From Antarctobacter heliothermus (lineage in GTDB: Bacteria; Pseudomonadota; Alphaproteobacteria; Rhodobacterales; Rhodobacteraceae): a stretch of DNA of 64,000 nucleotides. The stretch is from positions 17,448 to 81,447 of the forward strand of contig NZ_CP022543.1 in assembly GCF_002237555.1 (NCBI RefSeq). The letters are read 5' to 3'. Both the position numbers and the translations under genes were made by a program. The notes below the pieces were generated by a model, which worked only from the letters and a program-made list of their open reading frames with translations, had not been told where the DNA came from and did not search any database. Of this stretch, positions 43,602 through 52,371 are shown piece by piece (positions within the stretch are counted from its first letter, which is position 1; every line of letters begins with the position of its first letter).

Positions 43602-46481
43602 TTGAGTACTTGGCCTATTTTTCAGAAGGATATAGTTCAAGTCCTCTCCGTTTTCCTTTCGAACACACTTCCGGCGATAGGAGGTGATCGTTGGTGGACG
43701 TTTTACGTCTTAGATCAACTTAATCCCTATCAGGCTCATCGCCTTCAGAAAGCGCGGAAGCAGTCGCTCGGGCAATTGGACCTTGCGGCGCTTATTCGGG
43801 TGGCTTTGGCCAGTTGCGAGGAGATGATTGTCAAGAAATGCGTCACACGGGAGTTTCAGGATCTTCTGGCAGCGATGAAGGCTATACGGAACAGGCACGC
43901 ACATTCCCCAGCCGATGGCATCCCAGTTTCAATTGAGGCGCGTGACATTGAAATTAGTGCTGATTTTGTTGCGTGCATCGATAACTCTTCAATCCTACCC
44001 GACCGGCTTCGAGCTGCAGCGAAGCAACTCGTCGATCAGGCATCCATGTTGAAGCCCGCAAAGGCTGCAAAACCATCTGGAAAAAGCCCGCTTGCCGTGC
44101 TGCGCCATCCGGAACCACTGTTGCCGGAAAATACCCTTCAGAACAAGACGTACATCGGAATGGATTTTGGCACTTCTACTACCGTTCTGAGTGCAGTTTC
44201 ACTAAAGGACGGAGCAGAACAGGTGGATGCTCTCATCATCGAGCAACCTGACCAGTATGGTGTGATGACGCGGAACCACTTGGTTAATACGGTCATCGCC
44301 TACGTCAACGAACGGCTGGTATTCGGGCGCGAAGCATTCCGCCAAAGATCTTTTCTCCACGAAGGACGCAATGTCTTTTCTTCGTTCAAAATGCGTCTAG
44401 GCATCGATCTTGGTCCAACTTACCCAGAGACGGCCCTGCGCGGTGGTGTGCTCAAGTCCGGGCACAAGATCGAGTCTGCCCAAGACGCCGCGGCAATGTT
44501 CTTCCGCTTCATCAAGAGAGGCGTGCAAACCGCGCTGGAAACCGCAAAATTGCCGAAAACGCCCGAGTGGTGTGTGTCTGTGCCCGCCTCATTTGAGGCA
44601 AACCAGCGCAAGGATCTGGAGACAGCTTTGCGAGCCGCGGGTATCGTTACCACTTCGGTCGCTCTTATAGATGAACCGAACGCCGCTTTTCTCTCCTACC
44701 TCTTCGAGACATCGCGAGGGTTGAACAGTAGTGAGCTTCTCGAAGTACTGCGCGAACGCCCTATCAACGTGCTGGTCTACGATTTTGGTGCCGGCACCTG
44801 CGACATTTCCGTGCTTCGTCTGGAGAGCCGTGCAGAGGGGATCGAGTCTCGAAACTTGGCGGTGTCGCGGTTTACTGCTCTAGGCGGCGACGATATCGAT
44901 CTCGCTCTTGCGCGTCAGGTGCTGCTGCCGCAACTCATCGAATCGTCCGCTCCTGTGCAACCGTCTCAACGGGATATCGAAGAGCGGATCCTGCCAAGGC
45001 TTCAGCCCACAGCAGAGCTACTGAAGATCCGACTTCTTGAGCACGCACGCGACAAGGGCATCGAGACGACCGACGGGCTGCGAGAGGCCAGTGACCTGCG
45101 GGTGACTGCTCTGGATATTGAAAGCTTCAAGATAGGAGCCGATGAGTTCCATCTGCCGAAACCCGGTGCCACGCTCATTGACCTTGCCACTGCGCTCGAG
45201 CCATTCACCCGATTTCCAGTGCCAGCGGACGATCGCACTGCACATGTTTTTACCCCGGTCCAGGATGCTCTGGAAAAGTCTGGACTTACTGCGGACGATC
45301 TAGACGGCGTTCTCTTCATAGGTGGCAGCAGTGAAAACACTATCGTCCGCCATACTGTGATGAAGGCGCTTGGGGGGACAGTCGAAGCGATCGTGCCAAA
45401 GGATCTTCGAAGCCATGTCTCAAAGGGTGCGGCTCTGCATTCATACTGGTACAATGGTTGTGGCTTTGACTTCATACAACCGATAACTTCTGAACCGATC
45501 CTCGCGTTGGTCCGAGGTGGCGCGTTTGAAACGATCCTTCCGGCATCCACTCCGCTGCCAAGCCAAGTGACTATAAGTGATGAACTTATCGTGGAAGACG
45601 AGGGGCAGAAACGCATCGAGATACCGATCTGTGTCTCAACAGCAGATAAGCTGCTTGGCGTAATCGTGATCGATTCGCCAGACCGGGAGGGCTTTCAGCG
45701 TGGCACCAGAATTTCACTTTCCGCCAGCATTTCGCGTGACAAGCTGCTCGTGGTTGAGGCGAGGATCGGAGATCGCGTCGCAAAAACGGCCATGCTCAAC
45801 CCGATGGCCAACCGACCCGTATCGGAAACCGAGGCAAGACTGCTAAAGGCGAAACAGGCTTTCAACGAAGTGCTTTTGAAATACGGCCCGCGCCCGCCGG
45901 CGGCAAAAGTAATTGCTTATGCGAACGCCGCCGAATCTGCAGGCGATCATCAACTTGCCGCTGAACTGTTTCAGAAAGCTGAGCAGCTTGATCTGACGCG
46001 CAACTTTGCTGTGTCTATCACTTATAACTATGCTCGCGCTGGAAAACATCAACTAAAGGAACTGTGGGCGCGGAAGGCCTACGAGAGAGAGCCCTCGGCT
46101 GCTGCGGCCTACAATTTGGCCATCAATGTTGAAGGTTCGGACGAGAAGGAAGCATTATTCCGCGAAGCGCTTCGCTATGAGCCGGGCTACCACTCCGCTA
46201 CCCTCGCTCTTGGGCGGATATTGTTGAGGAAAGGGGATCCAGAAGGGACTGAACTCCTAGAGCGATCCGCTAAGAAGCTCAGCCAGCAGCTGAGCACACA
46301 CAATATTGATGAGGGCGGATGCCGCGTGCTGGCAAGTGTATCACGCGAACTTGGCCAGACGGATGTTGCTCAGGAAGCTGAAGCTCGTGCAAAGACGCTT
46401 TCACCCAAGCAGCAGACATCCGCGGCGTATTCCGAAAATAACCTCGCCGCTCGATCCAGAGCCGCGATAGAAGAAGCGTGA
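43602..46481 (+). CDS. HEPN (Swt1-like) - Hsp70/DnaK-like ATPase - TPR-like fusion protein
   Basis: A 959-aa protein. Residues 1-110 form a Swt1-like HEPN domain (WWTFYVLDQLNP..., LDLAALIRVALASCEEM, then R96-NRHA-H101, the R-X4-H catalytic pattern of HEPN ribonucleases). From about 184 an Hsp70-type nucleotide-binding domain follows: GMDFGTSTT (phosphate 1, Asp188), VPASFEANQRKDLETALRAAG, LIDEPNAA, VYDFGAGTCDIS (phosphate 2, Asp394), LGGDDIDLA and LFIGGSSENTIVR (adenosine). A beta-rich segment resembling a reduced substrate-binding part comes next, then helical TPR-like repeats from about 740. The TTG start is set by GGGGGA 7 bases upstream. First gene of a three-gene operon. I infer an ATP-gated RNase of a conflict or defence system. 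Confidence 0.85.
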   Translation: MSTWPIFQKDIVQVLSVFLSNTLPAIGGDRWWTFYVLDQLNPYQAHRLQKARKQSLGQLDLAALIRVALASCEEMIVKKCVTREFQDLLAAMKAIRNRHAHSPADGIPVSIEARDIEISADFVACIDNSSILPDRLRAAAKQLVDQASMLKPAKAAKPSGKSPLAVLRHPEPLLPENTLQNKTYIGMDFGTSTTVLSAVSLKDGAEQVDALIIEQPDQYGVMTRNHLVNTVIAYVNERLVFGREAFRQRSFLHEGRNVFSSFKMRLGIDLGPTYPETALRGGVLKSGHKIESAQDAAAMFFRFIKRGVQTALETAKLPKTPEWCVSVPASFEANQRKDLETALRAAGIVTTSVALIDEPNAAFLSYLFETSRGLNSSELLEVLRERPINVLVYDFGAGTCDISVLRLESRAEGIESRNLAVSRFTALGGDDIDLALARQVLLPQLIESSAPVQPSQRDIEERILPRLQPTAELLKIRLLEHARDKGIETTDGLREASDLRVTALDIESFKIGADEFHLPKPGATLIDLATALEPFTRFPVPADDRTAHVFTPVQDALEKSGLTADDLDGVLFIGGSSENTIVRHTVMKALGGTVEAIVPKDLRSHVSKGAALHSYWYNGCGFDFIQPITSEPILALVRGGAFETILPASTPLPSQVTISDELIVEDEGQKRIEIPICVSTADKLLGVIVIDSPDREGFQRGTRISLSASISRDKLLVVEARIGDRVAKTAMLNPMANRPVSETEARLLKAKQAFNEVLLKYGPRPPAAKVIAYANAAESAGDHQLAAELFQKAEQLDLTRNFAVSITYNYARAGKHQLKELWARKAYEREPSAAAAYNLAINVEGSDEKEALFREALRYEPGYHSATLALGRILLRKGDPEGTELLERSAKKLSQQLSTHNIDEGGCRVLASVSRELGQTDVAQEAEARAKTLSPKQQTSAAYSENNLAARSRAAIEEA

Positions 46482-46484
46482 ACG

Positions 46485-47648
46485 ATGGGCTGGTATGTTC
46501 CCTTTTCAAGCCTGAGCCAAACGCAAGAATCGATCATCAAAGAGATCACACGCGGTATCGAACAAGATAACCATTTCATTTGCGGTTTTGCAGGGAGCGG
46601 GAAATCTGTACTTCTAACACACGTTCTGGAACGCCTTGTCGCGGACCATCAGGGATCACGTTTTGTATTTCTGAGCTTTACCCATGCGCTTGTTGGAATG
46701 GCCAAGATAGCACTGCTGGGTTCCGGGCTGGACGAGGGGACGGCGCAACGTATCGAATTTTCGACGGTACATCGTTTTATTTACGGGAAGGGGGAGGCGG
46801 ATTTCGTCTTTGTCGATGAAGCTCAAGACCTGGAAGCAGATTGGCTGGATAGGATAAAAAGAAAATCGCGTTACGTCGTTCTCGCTGGAGACTACGAACA
46901 ATCGATCTATGATGAGGGTGCCACGCGGGCCGAAATGAATGAGCGTTTCAAACCAAAGGTACACGAGCTCCGAGAAGTATTCCGTCTAACTCCGTCTCTC
47001 ATGAAGACTGCTATCGCCATTAATCCTTCTGCGAGCAACATTGTCGAAGCAGATCCTGTTAACTCAGTAGATGCCGATATCAGAGACGTGGAATTCGACA
47101 GCTTGGAAAACGAAGTTGAATGGGTTTTGAACGAGGCACGGACACGGGCCCGCTCAAGTTACCCTTCGGCACTGCTTTTCCACCATCATCACGATTTAAG
47201 GCTCTTCTACGAAACAGTTTTCCATGTGCGCTCAATCAGCTTGCCGAGTGAACACCCGCGCGATCTGACGGAACGATACATCAACATGAACGATGCAATG
47301 CAAGCCGCAGGTATCCCTTTGAGCTACTATGGCAATAAGGTGGGCACGCTAATCCATGGAGAAAAAGGTCCCCATGTCTATCTGATGACGATACACAGCG
47401 CCAAAGGGCTCGATTTTCGGAATGTATTTCTGCCTGGCTTGAACCGCGGGCCTAACAGTGCCCTTTCTCCATCGGAGCCTTTTAAGCGCCTAGTATCATT
47501 CGTTGGCGTAACCAGAAGTTTTGAGAACTTGTTCTTGTCGCACTCGCAGGGCGCGATGGAAACGCCATTTGACAATTTGCCAGAAGACGTCGTGAAAAGG
47601 TGGAAGCCGCGCCGCCCGACCAATGTAGACGACGAGCTGTTTTTTTGA
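46485..47648 (+). CDS. Compact UvrD-like superfamily 1 helicase/ATPase
   Basis: A 387-aa SF1 protein with Walker A GFAGSGKS (34-41), Walker B VFVDEAQD (about 108-115), motif III-like LAGDYEQSIYDEG, motif V TIHSAKGLDFRNVFLPG and motif VI FVGVTRSFENLFLSHS with its Arg finger. UvrD proteins are normally about 700 aa, so the 1B/2B insertions are largely missing. This is close to the minimal core seen in defence-associated helicase-like ATPases. It starts 3 bases after the HEPN-Hsp70 stop, so the two are co-translated. It probably senses or remodels nucleic acid for the HEPN-Hsp70 partner, which is inference. Confidence 0.85.
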   Translation: MGWYVPFSSLSQTQESIIKEITRGIEQDNHFICGFAGSGKSVLLTHVLERLVADHQGSRFVFLSFTHALVGMAKIALLGSGLDEGTAQRIEFSTVHRFIYGKGEADFVFVDEAQDLEADWLDRIKRKSRYVVLAGDYEQSIYDEGATRAEMNERFKPKVHELREVFRLTPSLMKTAIAINPSASNIVEADPVNSVDADIRDVEFDSLENEVEWVLNEARTRARSSYPSALLFHHHHDLRLFYETVFHVRSISLPSEHPRDLTERYINMNDAMQAAGIPLSYYGNKVGTLIHGEKGPHVYLMTIHSAKGLDFRNVFLPGLNRGPNSALSPSEPFKRLVSFVGVTRSFENLFLSHSQGAMETPFDNLPEDVVKRWKPRRPTNVDDELFF

Positions 47649-47662
47649 CCGGGAGCCAAAAA

Positions 47663-49033
47663 ATGAATAGGCACATCGTTGTCATCACTTTCCTTGAATT
47701 GCTGAACTGGAACAGTAAGGGTTTGCTTCGCGTTGCGTCGCAACGCCTAGTATGGTGCCACGTCGACGGCGCCGCTGCAGCTTTTCAATCGTCTCTGCAG
47801 TTCGCACCTGATCTCGAGCCTGCGGACGACGCTTTTCTCATCGCCAATGTCGAAACGCCGCCGCGCGACTCGGGAAACGGCACACTTTTGCTTCCCTTGG
47901 ACGGAACTAAGTTCGAGGTGCTGTCAGAGCGCAGTTCTCGGCTCCTTTCGCCCGCCGCAAAGCGAATGAATGCTAATCTTGAACTTGCAATAGAAAGTAT
48001 CCAAGACGCATGGGTAAGCTGGAAAAAGCGCTACAACAGCGAGAGCGCAGACCAGCAGTCACGCCGCATCTGGGCTTGGGCTTGGGCAAATCCTTGGCCA
48101 TCTGATCCGCAAAGCCCGCAAGAGCAACTTCTTAGAAATTCGAAAAAGTGCATCGCTGAAATGTCACGGCTACTCGCAGAGAAACCTGACCTACGAGAAA
48201 AAATTGCCGGAACTTCTGCTGAAGCGTGGATGCATATGGCCCTTGCAGCAGAGCAGGGGGAACTTCTTGCATCGGAAGATGATGCGGAATGGCGTCGAGC
48301 GACCAGAGCTTACATTACATCTTGTGCGCGGACCGGGCAGTTGAACGCAGCTTTTTTCCAAAACGCTGACACCATCTTTTCTAATGCCTTTGATGCACTT
48401 CCTCTCGACCGCGTCGAGATGGTAGAATTAGTGGCCACGGCGATCGGTGAGCATCATGCGCTGCGTTTGAATACCGGGCAAGAACCCGATCTTGAAGCAC
48501 TAGTTTCGGATCTTCGTATTCTGTCAGATCTTGCCGCCAAGGACGGGCCTGACAGGCAGAAATTAATAATATCCACAGCACTTTTGACTCTCGGAGGATT
48601 GTTGCCCGGTACTGCCGTAGGCGCACTTATGGTTAAGACTGATCTCCAGGCTGGGTGGGGAACTACACTACTTCAAGGCAACAAAGAACAAGAAATAGCC
48701 GAGGATGGAATGCAAACAGTTTCACCTGGAAATTCTGCTGTTACGTTGCCCCATTCGATCGCTGTGAGCGAGGCCATTGATAACGAAAGTGGGCCTTCTG
48801 GCGCGAAACCTGAAGCAGTTGCAGTTGCAGTTGATCGCGAGACAGAACCGCAGCCAAGCATGGTTTCCGCGACAGTTGCGCCCTTGGAAAGTAAAGCGGA
48901 GGATGATGGGCACGCAGCATCAACGAAAAAGAGCAGGCCCAAACCGGGCACGAAGCCCAGAAACAAGAAAAAGCAGACATCCACTAGTAGCGAAGACGCT
49001 CCGCCACCTAACCAAGGCAAACTCTCTTTGTGA
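47663..49033 (+). CDS. Third protein of the HEPN-Hsp70 operon, unknown family
   Basis: A 456-aa protein with no domain I recognise. Residues 1-95 look beta-rich (VITFLELLNWNSKGLLRVAS); about 100-300 are helical with Trp-rich patches (RIWAWAWANPWPSD). A hydrophobic stretch at about 301-324 (LIISTALLTLGGLLPGTAVG) could be a membrane helix. Residues 350-456 are disordered with a very basic cluster (KKSRPKPGTKPRNKKKQ) that might bind nucleic acid. ATG 47663 follows GGGAG and lies 14 bases after the helicase stop. A role as sensor, anchor or specificity subunit is possible but not shown. Confidence 0.7.
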   Translation: MNRHIVVITFLELLNWNSKGLLRVASQRLVWCHVDGAAAAFQSSLQFAPDLEPADDAFLIANVETPPRDSGNGTLLLPLDGTKFEVLSERSSRLLSPAAKRMNANLELAIESIQDAWVSWKKRYNSESADQQSRRIWAWAWANPWPSDPQSPQEQLLRNSKKCIAEMSRLLAEKPDLREKIAGTSAEAWMHMALAAEQGELLASEDDAEWRRATRAYITSCARTGQLNAAFFQNADTIFSNAFDALPLDRVEMVELVATAIGEHHALRLNTGQEPDLEALVSDLRILSDLAAKDGPDRQKLIISTALLTLGGLLPGTAVGALMVKTDLQAGWGTTLLQGNKEQEIAEDGMQTVSPGNSAVTLPHSIAVSEAIDNESGPSGAKPEAVAVAVDRETEPQPSMVSATVAPLESKAEDDGHAASTKKSRPKPGTKPRNKKKQTSTSSEDAPPPNQGKLSL

Positions 49034-49129
49034 ATGAGGGACCAACGGGGGGCGGTCAGAGCTTAAATGTGTCGTCGCGAAACGGGACACGCACTTGATC
49101 AATCAGCAGGTTAGAGGTGGTCGCGGGAT

Positions 49130-49137
49130 TTCGGACC
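49130..49137 (+). repeat. IS256 target-site duplication TTCGGACC (left copy; right copy at 50514-50521)
   Basis: Identical octamers in direct orientation abut both ends of the IS256-family element. The sequence belongs to the IS3 left terminal repeat. Confidence 0.8.
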
Positions 49138-50513
49138 GAGATATGCGCGAAAGTTGGTGATGCCCTGAGGGGCGACATATCATGGCGGTGTCGAAGCGCC
49201 GTCAATTCTCAACCGAGAAAGGGATATGCCACATGCAAGAGAATACCATCACCCAGCTATCTGATCCATCCGGGATTTCGCCGGACCCGCTGACCGACCT
49301 CATCCGGGACGGCGCGCGCAAGCTGATCGAGCAGGCGATTGAGGCGGAACTGTCCACGCTGCTTGGCGCCTTTGCCGATCACAAGCTTGAGGATGGTCGC
49401 GCAAGACTGGTTCGTCATGGGCACCTGCCCGAGCGTGAGATTTTGACCGGTGTCGGGCCTGTTGCCGTGACGGTGCCGCGTGTGCGGGACCGCAAGCCGG
49501 GCACGGACAAGATCGCGTTCACGCCCAGCATCCTGCCGCGGTATCTGCGCAAGGCAAAGTCGGTCGAAGAGCTGCTGCCCTGGCTTTACCTGAAGGGCGT
49601 GTCCACCGGCGATTTCAGTGAGGCGCTTGCCGCCCTGCTGGGGCCACACGCCAAGGGCCTCTCGGCCACTACGATCACGCGGCTGAAAGCGGACTGGTGG
49701 TCCGAGTACGAGGCCTGGGAAAAGCGTGACCTCGGCACCCGGCGGTTTCTCTACATCTGGGCCGACGGCGTCTATTTCAAGCCGCGAAGGGCCGAGGAAA
49801 AACAATGCGTTTTGGTGATCGTGGGTGCGGATGAATACGGCCGCAAGGAGCTGCTGGCCATGACCGACGGCTTCCGCGAAAGCACTCAGAGTTGGCGCGA
49901 GGTTCTGCTCGATCTCAAACGCCGCGGACTGAAGCAGGATCCCAAGCTCGCCATAGGCGACGGCGCCCTGGGGTTCTGGGCGGCACTGCGCGAGGTCTTC
50001 CCCTCGACACAGGAGCAGCGGTGCTGGCTCCACAAAACCATGAACGTGCTCAACGCGCTGCCGAAATCGGTGCAAGCCAAGGCCAAGGCGCACCTGCACG
50101 ACATCTGGCAGGCCGAAACCCGAGCCGCGGCGTCGGCCGCCTTCGACTTCTTCGTCGATGCCTACGGCGTGAAATGGGACAAGGCAGTCGCCAAGTTGGT
50201 CAAGGATCGGGATGCACTACTGACCTTCTACGACTACCCGGCCGAACACTGGAAACACATCCGGACGTCAAATCCGATCGAGAGCACGTTCGCCACCGTC
50301 AGACACAGGACGAAACGCACCAAGGGCTGCCTCAGCCGCAAGACTGGGCTCGCCATGGCTTTCCGGCTGATGATGTCTGCTCAGACGAAATGGCGAAAAC
50401 TCGACGGGCGGAATCGCCTCCCGGAGGTCATCAGCGGGGTTGAGTTCCGCGACGGCGTCCGCCAACTTCAAAACGCCGCCTGATCACGCGTCACCAACTT
50501 CTGCGCATATCTC
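49138..50513 (+). mobile_element. IS256-family insertion sequence nested in the IS3 left end
   Basis: The terminal repeats are GAGATATGCGCGAAAGTTGGTGA on the left and its near-complement CACCAACTTCTGCGCATATCTC on the right. The 8-bp sequence TTCGGACC flanks it directly on both sides (49130-49137 and 50514-50521), a clean target duplication. Removing the element and one octamer rejoins the IS3 terminal repeat. Confidence 0.85.
49233..50483 (+). CDS. IS256-family (mutator-type) transposase
   Basis: A transposase of about 416 residues with the DDE layout of the family: Asp in YIWADGVYF, Asp in LAIGDGALGFW and Glu in NPIESTFATVRHRTKRTKGC. The start is MQENTITQL with AAAGGGA upstream; an in-frame ATG at 49182 behind GAGGGG would add 17 residues and cannot be excluded. 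The gene appears intact. Confidence 0.88.
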   Translation: MQENTITQLSDPSGISPDPLTDLIRDGARKLIEQAIEAELSTLLGAFADHKLEDGRARLVRHGHLPEREILTGVGPVAVTVPRVRDRKPGTDKIAFTPSILPRYLRKAKSVEELLPWLYLKGVSTGDFSEALAALLGPHAKGLSATTITRLKADWWSEYEAWEKRDLGTRRFLYIWADGVYFKPRRAEEKQCVLVIVGADEYGRKELLAMTDGFRESTQSWREVLLDLKRRGLKQDPKLAIGDGALGFWAALREVFPSTQEQRCWLHKTMNVLNALPKSVQAKAKAHLHDIWQAETRAAASAAFDFFVDAYGVKWDKAVAKLVKDRDALLTFYDYPAEHWKHIRTSNPIESTFATVRHRTKRTKGCLSRKTGLAMAFRLMMSAQTKWRKLDGRNRLPEVISGVEFRDGVRQLQNAA

Positions 50514-50560
50514 TTCGGACCAGGTGCTAAGCTGTAGCGCCTGAGGAAGAACGCACAGAA

Positions 50561-50906
50561 ATGACCAAACGGAAACTCTATTCGGCAGAGTTCAAGGCGA
50601 AGGAGGCTCTGGAAGCCATCCGGGAGGAGCTGACGACAGCCGAACTTGCCAAGAAGTATGGCATCCACCCCACGATGATCAGCGGCTGGAAGAGGACTGT
50701 GATCGAGAACATGGCCGCAGCCTTCAATGGCCAGGCGACCGCGGAGCCGACGATATCGGCGGCAGAGGTCGAAAAGCTACACGTCCCACTGTCCGACAGC
50801 ACATGCCTGCATGTGCGACAGGAAAGATCGGGCAGTTGGTCGTGGAACGGGATTTTTTGTCGGAAGCCTCCAGTTTCGTCCTCGGCGCTGGAGGCAAAAA
50901 GCGGTG
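50561..50906 (+). pseudogene. IS3-family orfA, disrupted by a short palindromic insertion
   Basis: The first 74 codons are normal for an IS3 OrfA (MTKRKLYSAEFKAK, LAKKYGIHPTMISGWKR, AEVEKLH). Between 50783 and 50823 about 38 extra bases containing GCACATGC-CT-GCATGTGC interrupt the frame. The remaining OrfA sequence (KIGQLVVERDFLSEASS...GGKKR stop) follows in a shifted frame. The usual AAAAAG slippage site lies just before the OrfA stop. Without the insertion a normal -1 shift into orfB would be expected. Confidence 0.7.
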
Positions 50907-51734
50907 AAGAAAGACCATCCTGATCTCAGCGTCCGGCGGCAATGCAGCCTGCTGACACTGGCACGCTCAAGCCTCTACTACCAGCCGCGCGGTGAAAGCG
51001 CCGAGAACCTGAAGTTTATGGAAATTATCGATCGGCAGTTCTTGGAGACGCCGTGGTATGGGTCCCGGCAAATGGCCCGGCACTTGGCTCGCGCGGGACA
51101 TAAATGCGGGCGGCATCGTGTGCGGCGGCTGATGAAGCTCATGCGGTTGGTGCCGATCTACCAGGAACCGAAGACCAGCAAGAAGCACCCGGAGCACAAG
51201 ATATATCCATATCTTCTGAAGGACTTGCCAATCACCCGGCCCAACCAGGTCTGGTGTGCTGACATCAGCTACATTCCCATGCGCCGTGGTTTTCTTTATC
51301 TCGTGGCCGTCATGGACTGGCATAGCCGGAAGGTGCTGAGCTGGCGGCTCTCGAACAGCATGGACGCGAGGTTTTGCGTTGAGGCTTTGAAAGAAGCGCT
51401 GGCCGGATACGGTGTCCCCGAGATATTCAACACCGATCAAGGTTCGCAATTCACCAGCACCGATTTCACCGAGGTGTTGCGCGATGCGAAGGTCAAAATC
51501 TCGATGGATGGTCGGGGGCGCTGGATCGACAACCGGATGATCGAACGGCTATGGCGATCCCTCAAATACGAATGCGTCTACTTGAACGCCTTCGAAACCG
51601 GTTCCGAAGCCCGCAACGGGATCGGTGACTGGATCACCTATTACAACGAAAGACGCCCGCACTCATCACATGGGCTCCTGACGCCGGACGAGGCCTATGG
51701 TAGACGATCTCCGGACCTGAAGGCCGCCGCCTGA
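50905..51734 (+). CDS. IS3-family transposase OrfB (rve integrase core)
   Basis: The frame from AVKKDHPDLSVRRQCSLLTLARSSLYYQP to the stop carries an HTH_21-like segment and the integrase core. The catalytic residues are Asp in WCADISYIPM, Asp in FNTDQGSQFTS and Glu in WRSLKYECVYLNAF. It has no start of its own and is normally made by -1 frameshifting from orfA, which is broken here. Expression is therefore doubtful. Confidence 0.8.
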
Positions 51735-51795
51735 AATGAAACCAATGCTATAGCTTAGCAAGGCGGCAAACTGGTCGAAAATCCGGGACCACCTC

Positions 51796-52325
51796 TGTCT
51801 GGCACCTAGACGAAGTCGTCGTGAAGATCGCGGGCCGATCTTACTGGCTGTGGCGTGCCGTCGACCAACACGGCGTTGTTCGTGAGGAGATCCTGCAATC
51901 GAGACGAGACAAGCGCGCGGCGAAGCGGCTTTTGGTCAAGCTGATAAAGCGCTGGGGCGTCGTTCCCAAAAGGATAATTACGGACAAACTGCGATCCTAC
52001 GGCGCCGCCAAGCGCGAGGTCGCGCCTGGTCTTGATCATTGGTCACACAAGGGGCTCAACAACCGAGCGGAGAACAGCCACCTGCCCTTCAGGAAACGAG
52101 AGCGAGTAATGCAAGGCATCCGATCGCCTGGTGGATTGCAACGCTTCGTCTCCATGCAGTCCGCAACCCGAAATTCCTTCTCCGTCCCAGCCCGCCGTCG
52201 TTCCGCTCTTACCATACGCTACCATCGGCTCGAAGCTTTCGAGGCGTGGGAAACCGCAGCAAACGTCGCTTGATGCCCCATCAGTGTCCTAACCTGCAGA
52301 CAGGGCGAGTTAATGTGACAACATC
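51796..52325 (+). mobile_element. Left, 5'-truncated copy of the RTX-flanking IS6-type element
   Basis: This is nearly identical to 61581-62110. Its left part is lost at the IS3 right end. Its right terminal repeat is GTTAATGTGACAACATC at 52309-52325, one base different from the intact copy. It lies in direct orientation relative to the copy at 61295, on the other side of the RTX gene. Confidence 0.85.
51797..52273 (+). pseudogene. IS6-type transposase, N-terminally truncated
   Basis: The frame begins inside the first catalytic motif (VWHLDEVVVKIAG) at the IS3 boundary and runs to the normal end (FEAWETAANVA). About 75 N-terminal residues are missing. It differs by a few residues from the copy at 61351-62058 (for example LIKRWG versus LMKRWG). 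Confidence 0.85.
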
Positions 52326-52371
52326 CTTCAGACGCATCGCACCCTGGCCGGGTCGATGTGCGGCGTCGAAA

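Larger units (their letters stand above)
49114..51795 (+). mobile_element. IS3-family element, interrupted by IS256 and internally damaged
   Basis: The left terminal repeat begins GAGGTGGTCGCGGGATTTCGGACC at 49114 and resumes after the IS256 as AGGTGCTAAGCTGTAGC. The right end is its imperfect complement (GCTATAGCTTAGCAAGG ... GGACCACCTC) ending at 51795. It encodes orfA and orfB of the IS3 type, and its right end cuts an IS6-type element at 51796. No target duplication was seen. Confidence 0.7.

Noticed and set aside
43405..43605. 66-codon frame just before the HEPN-Hsp70 gene
   Set aside because: It has a TTG start without a good ribosome-binding site and no family resemblance. The GGGGGA site serves the next start at 43602.
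42575..50513. HEPN-Hsp70 operon as an IS6 composite transposon
   Set aside because: There is an IS6 copy on the left only; the right neighbour is an IS3/IS256 nest and no shared terminal repeats or target duplication bracket the operon.
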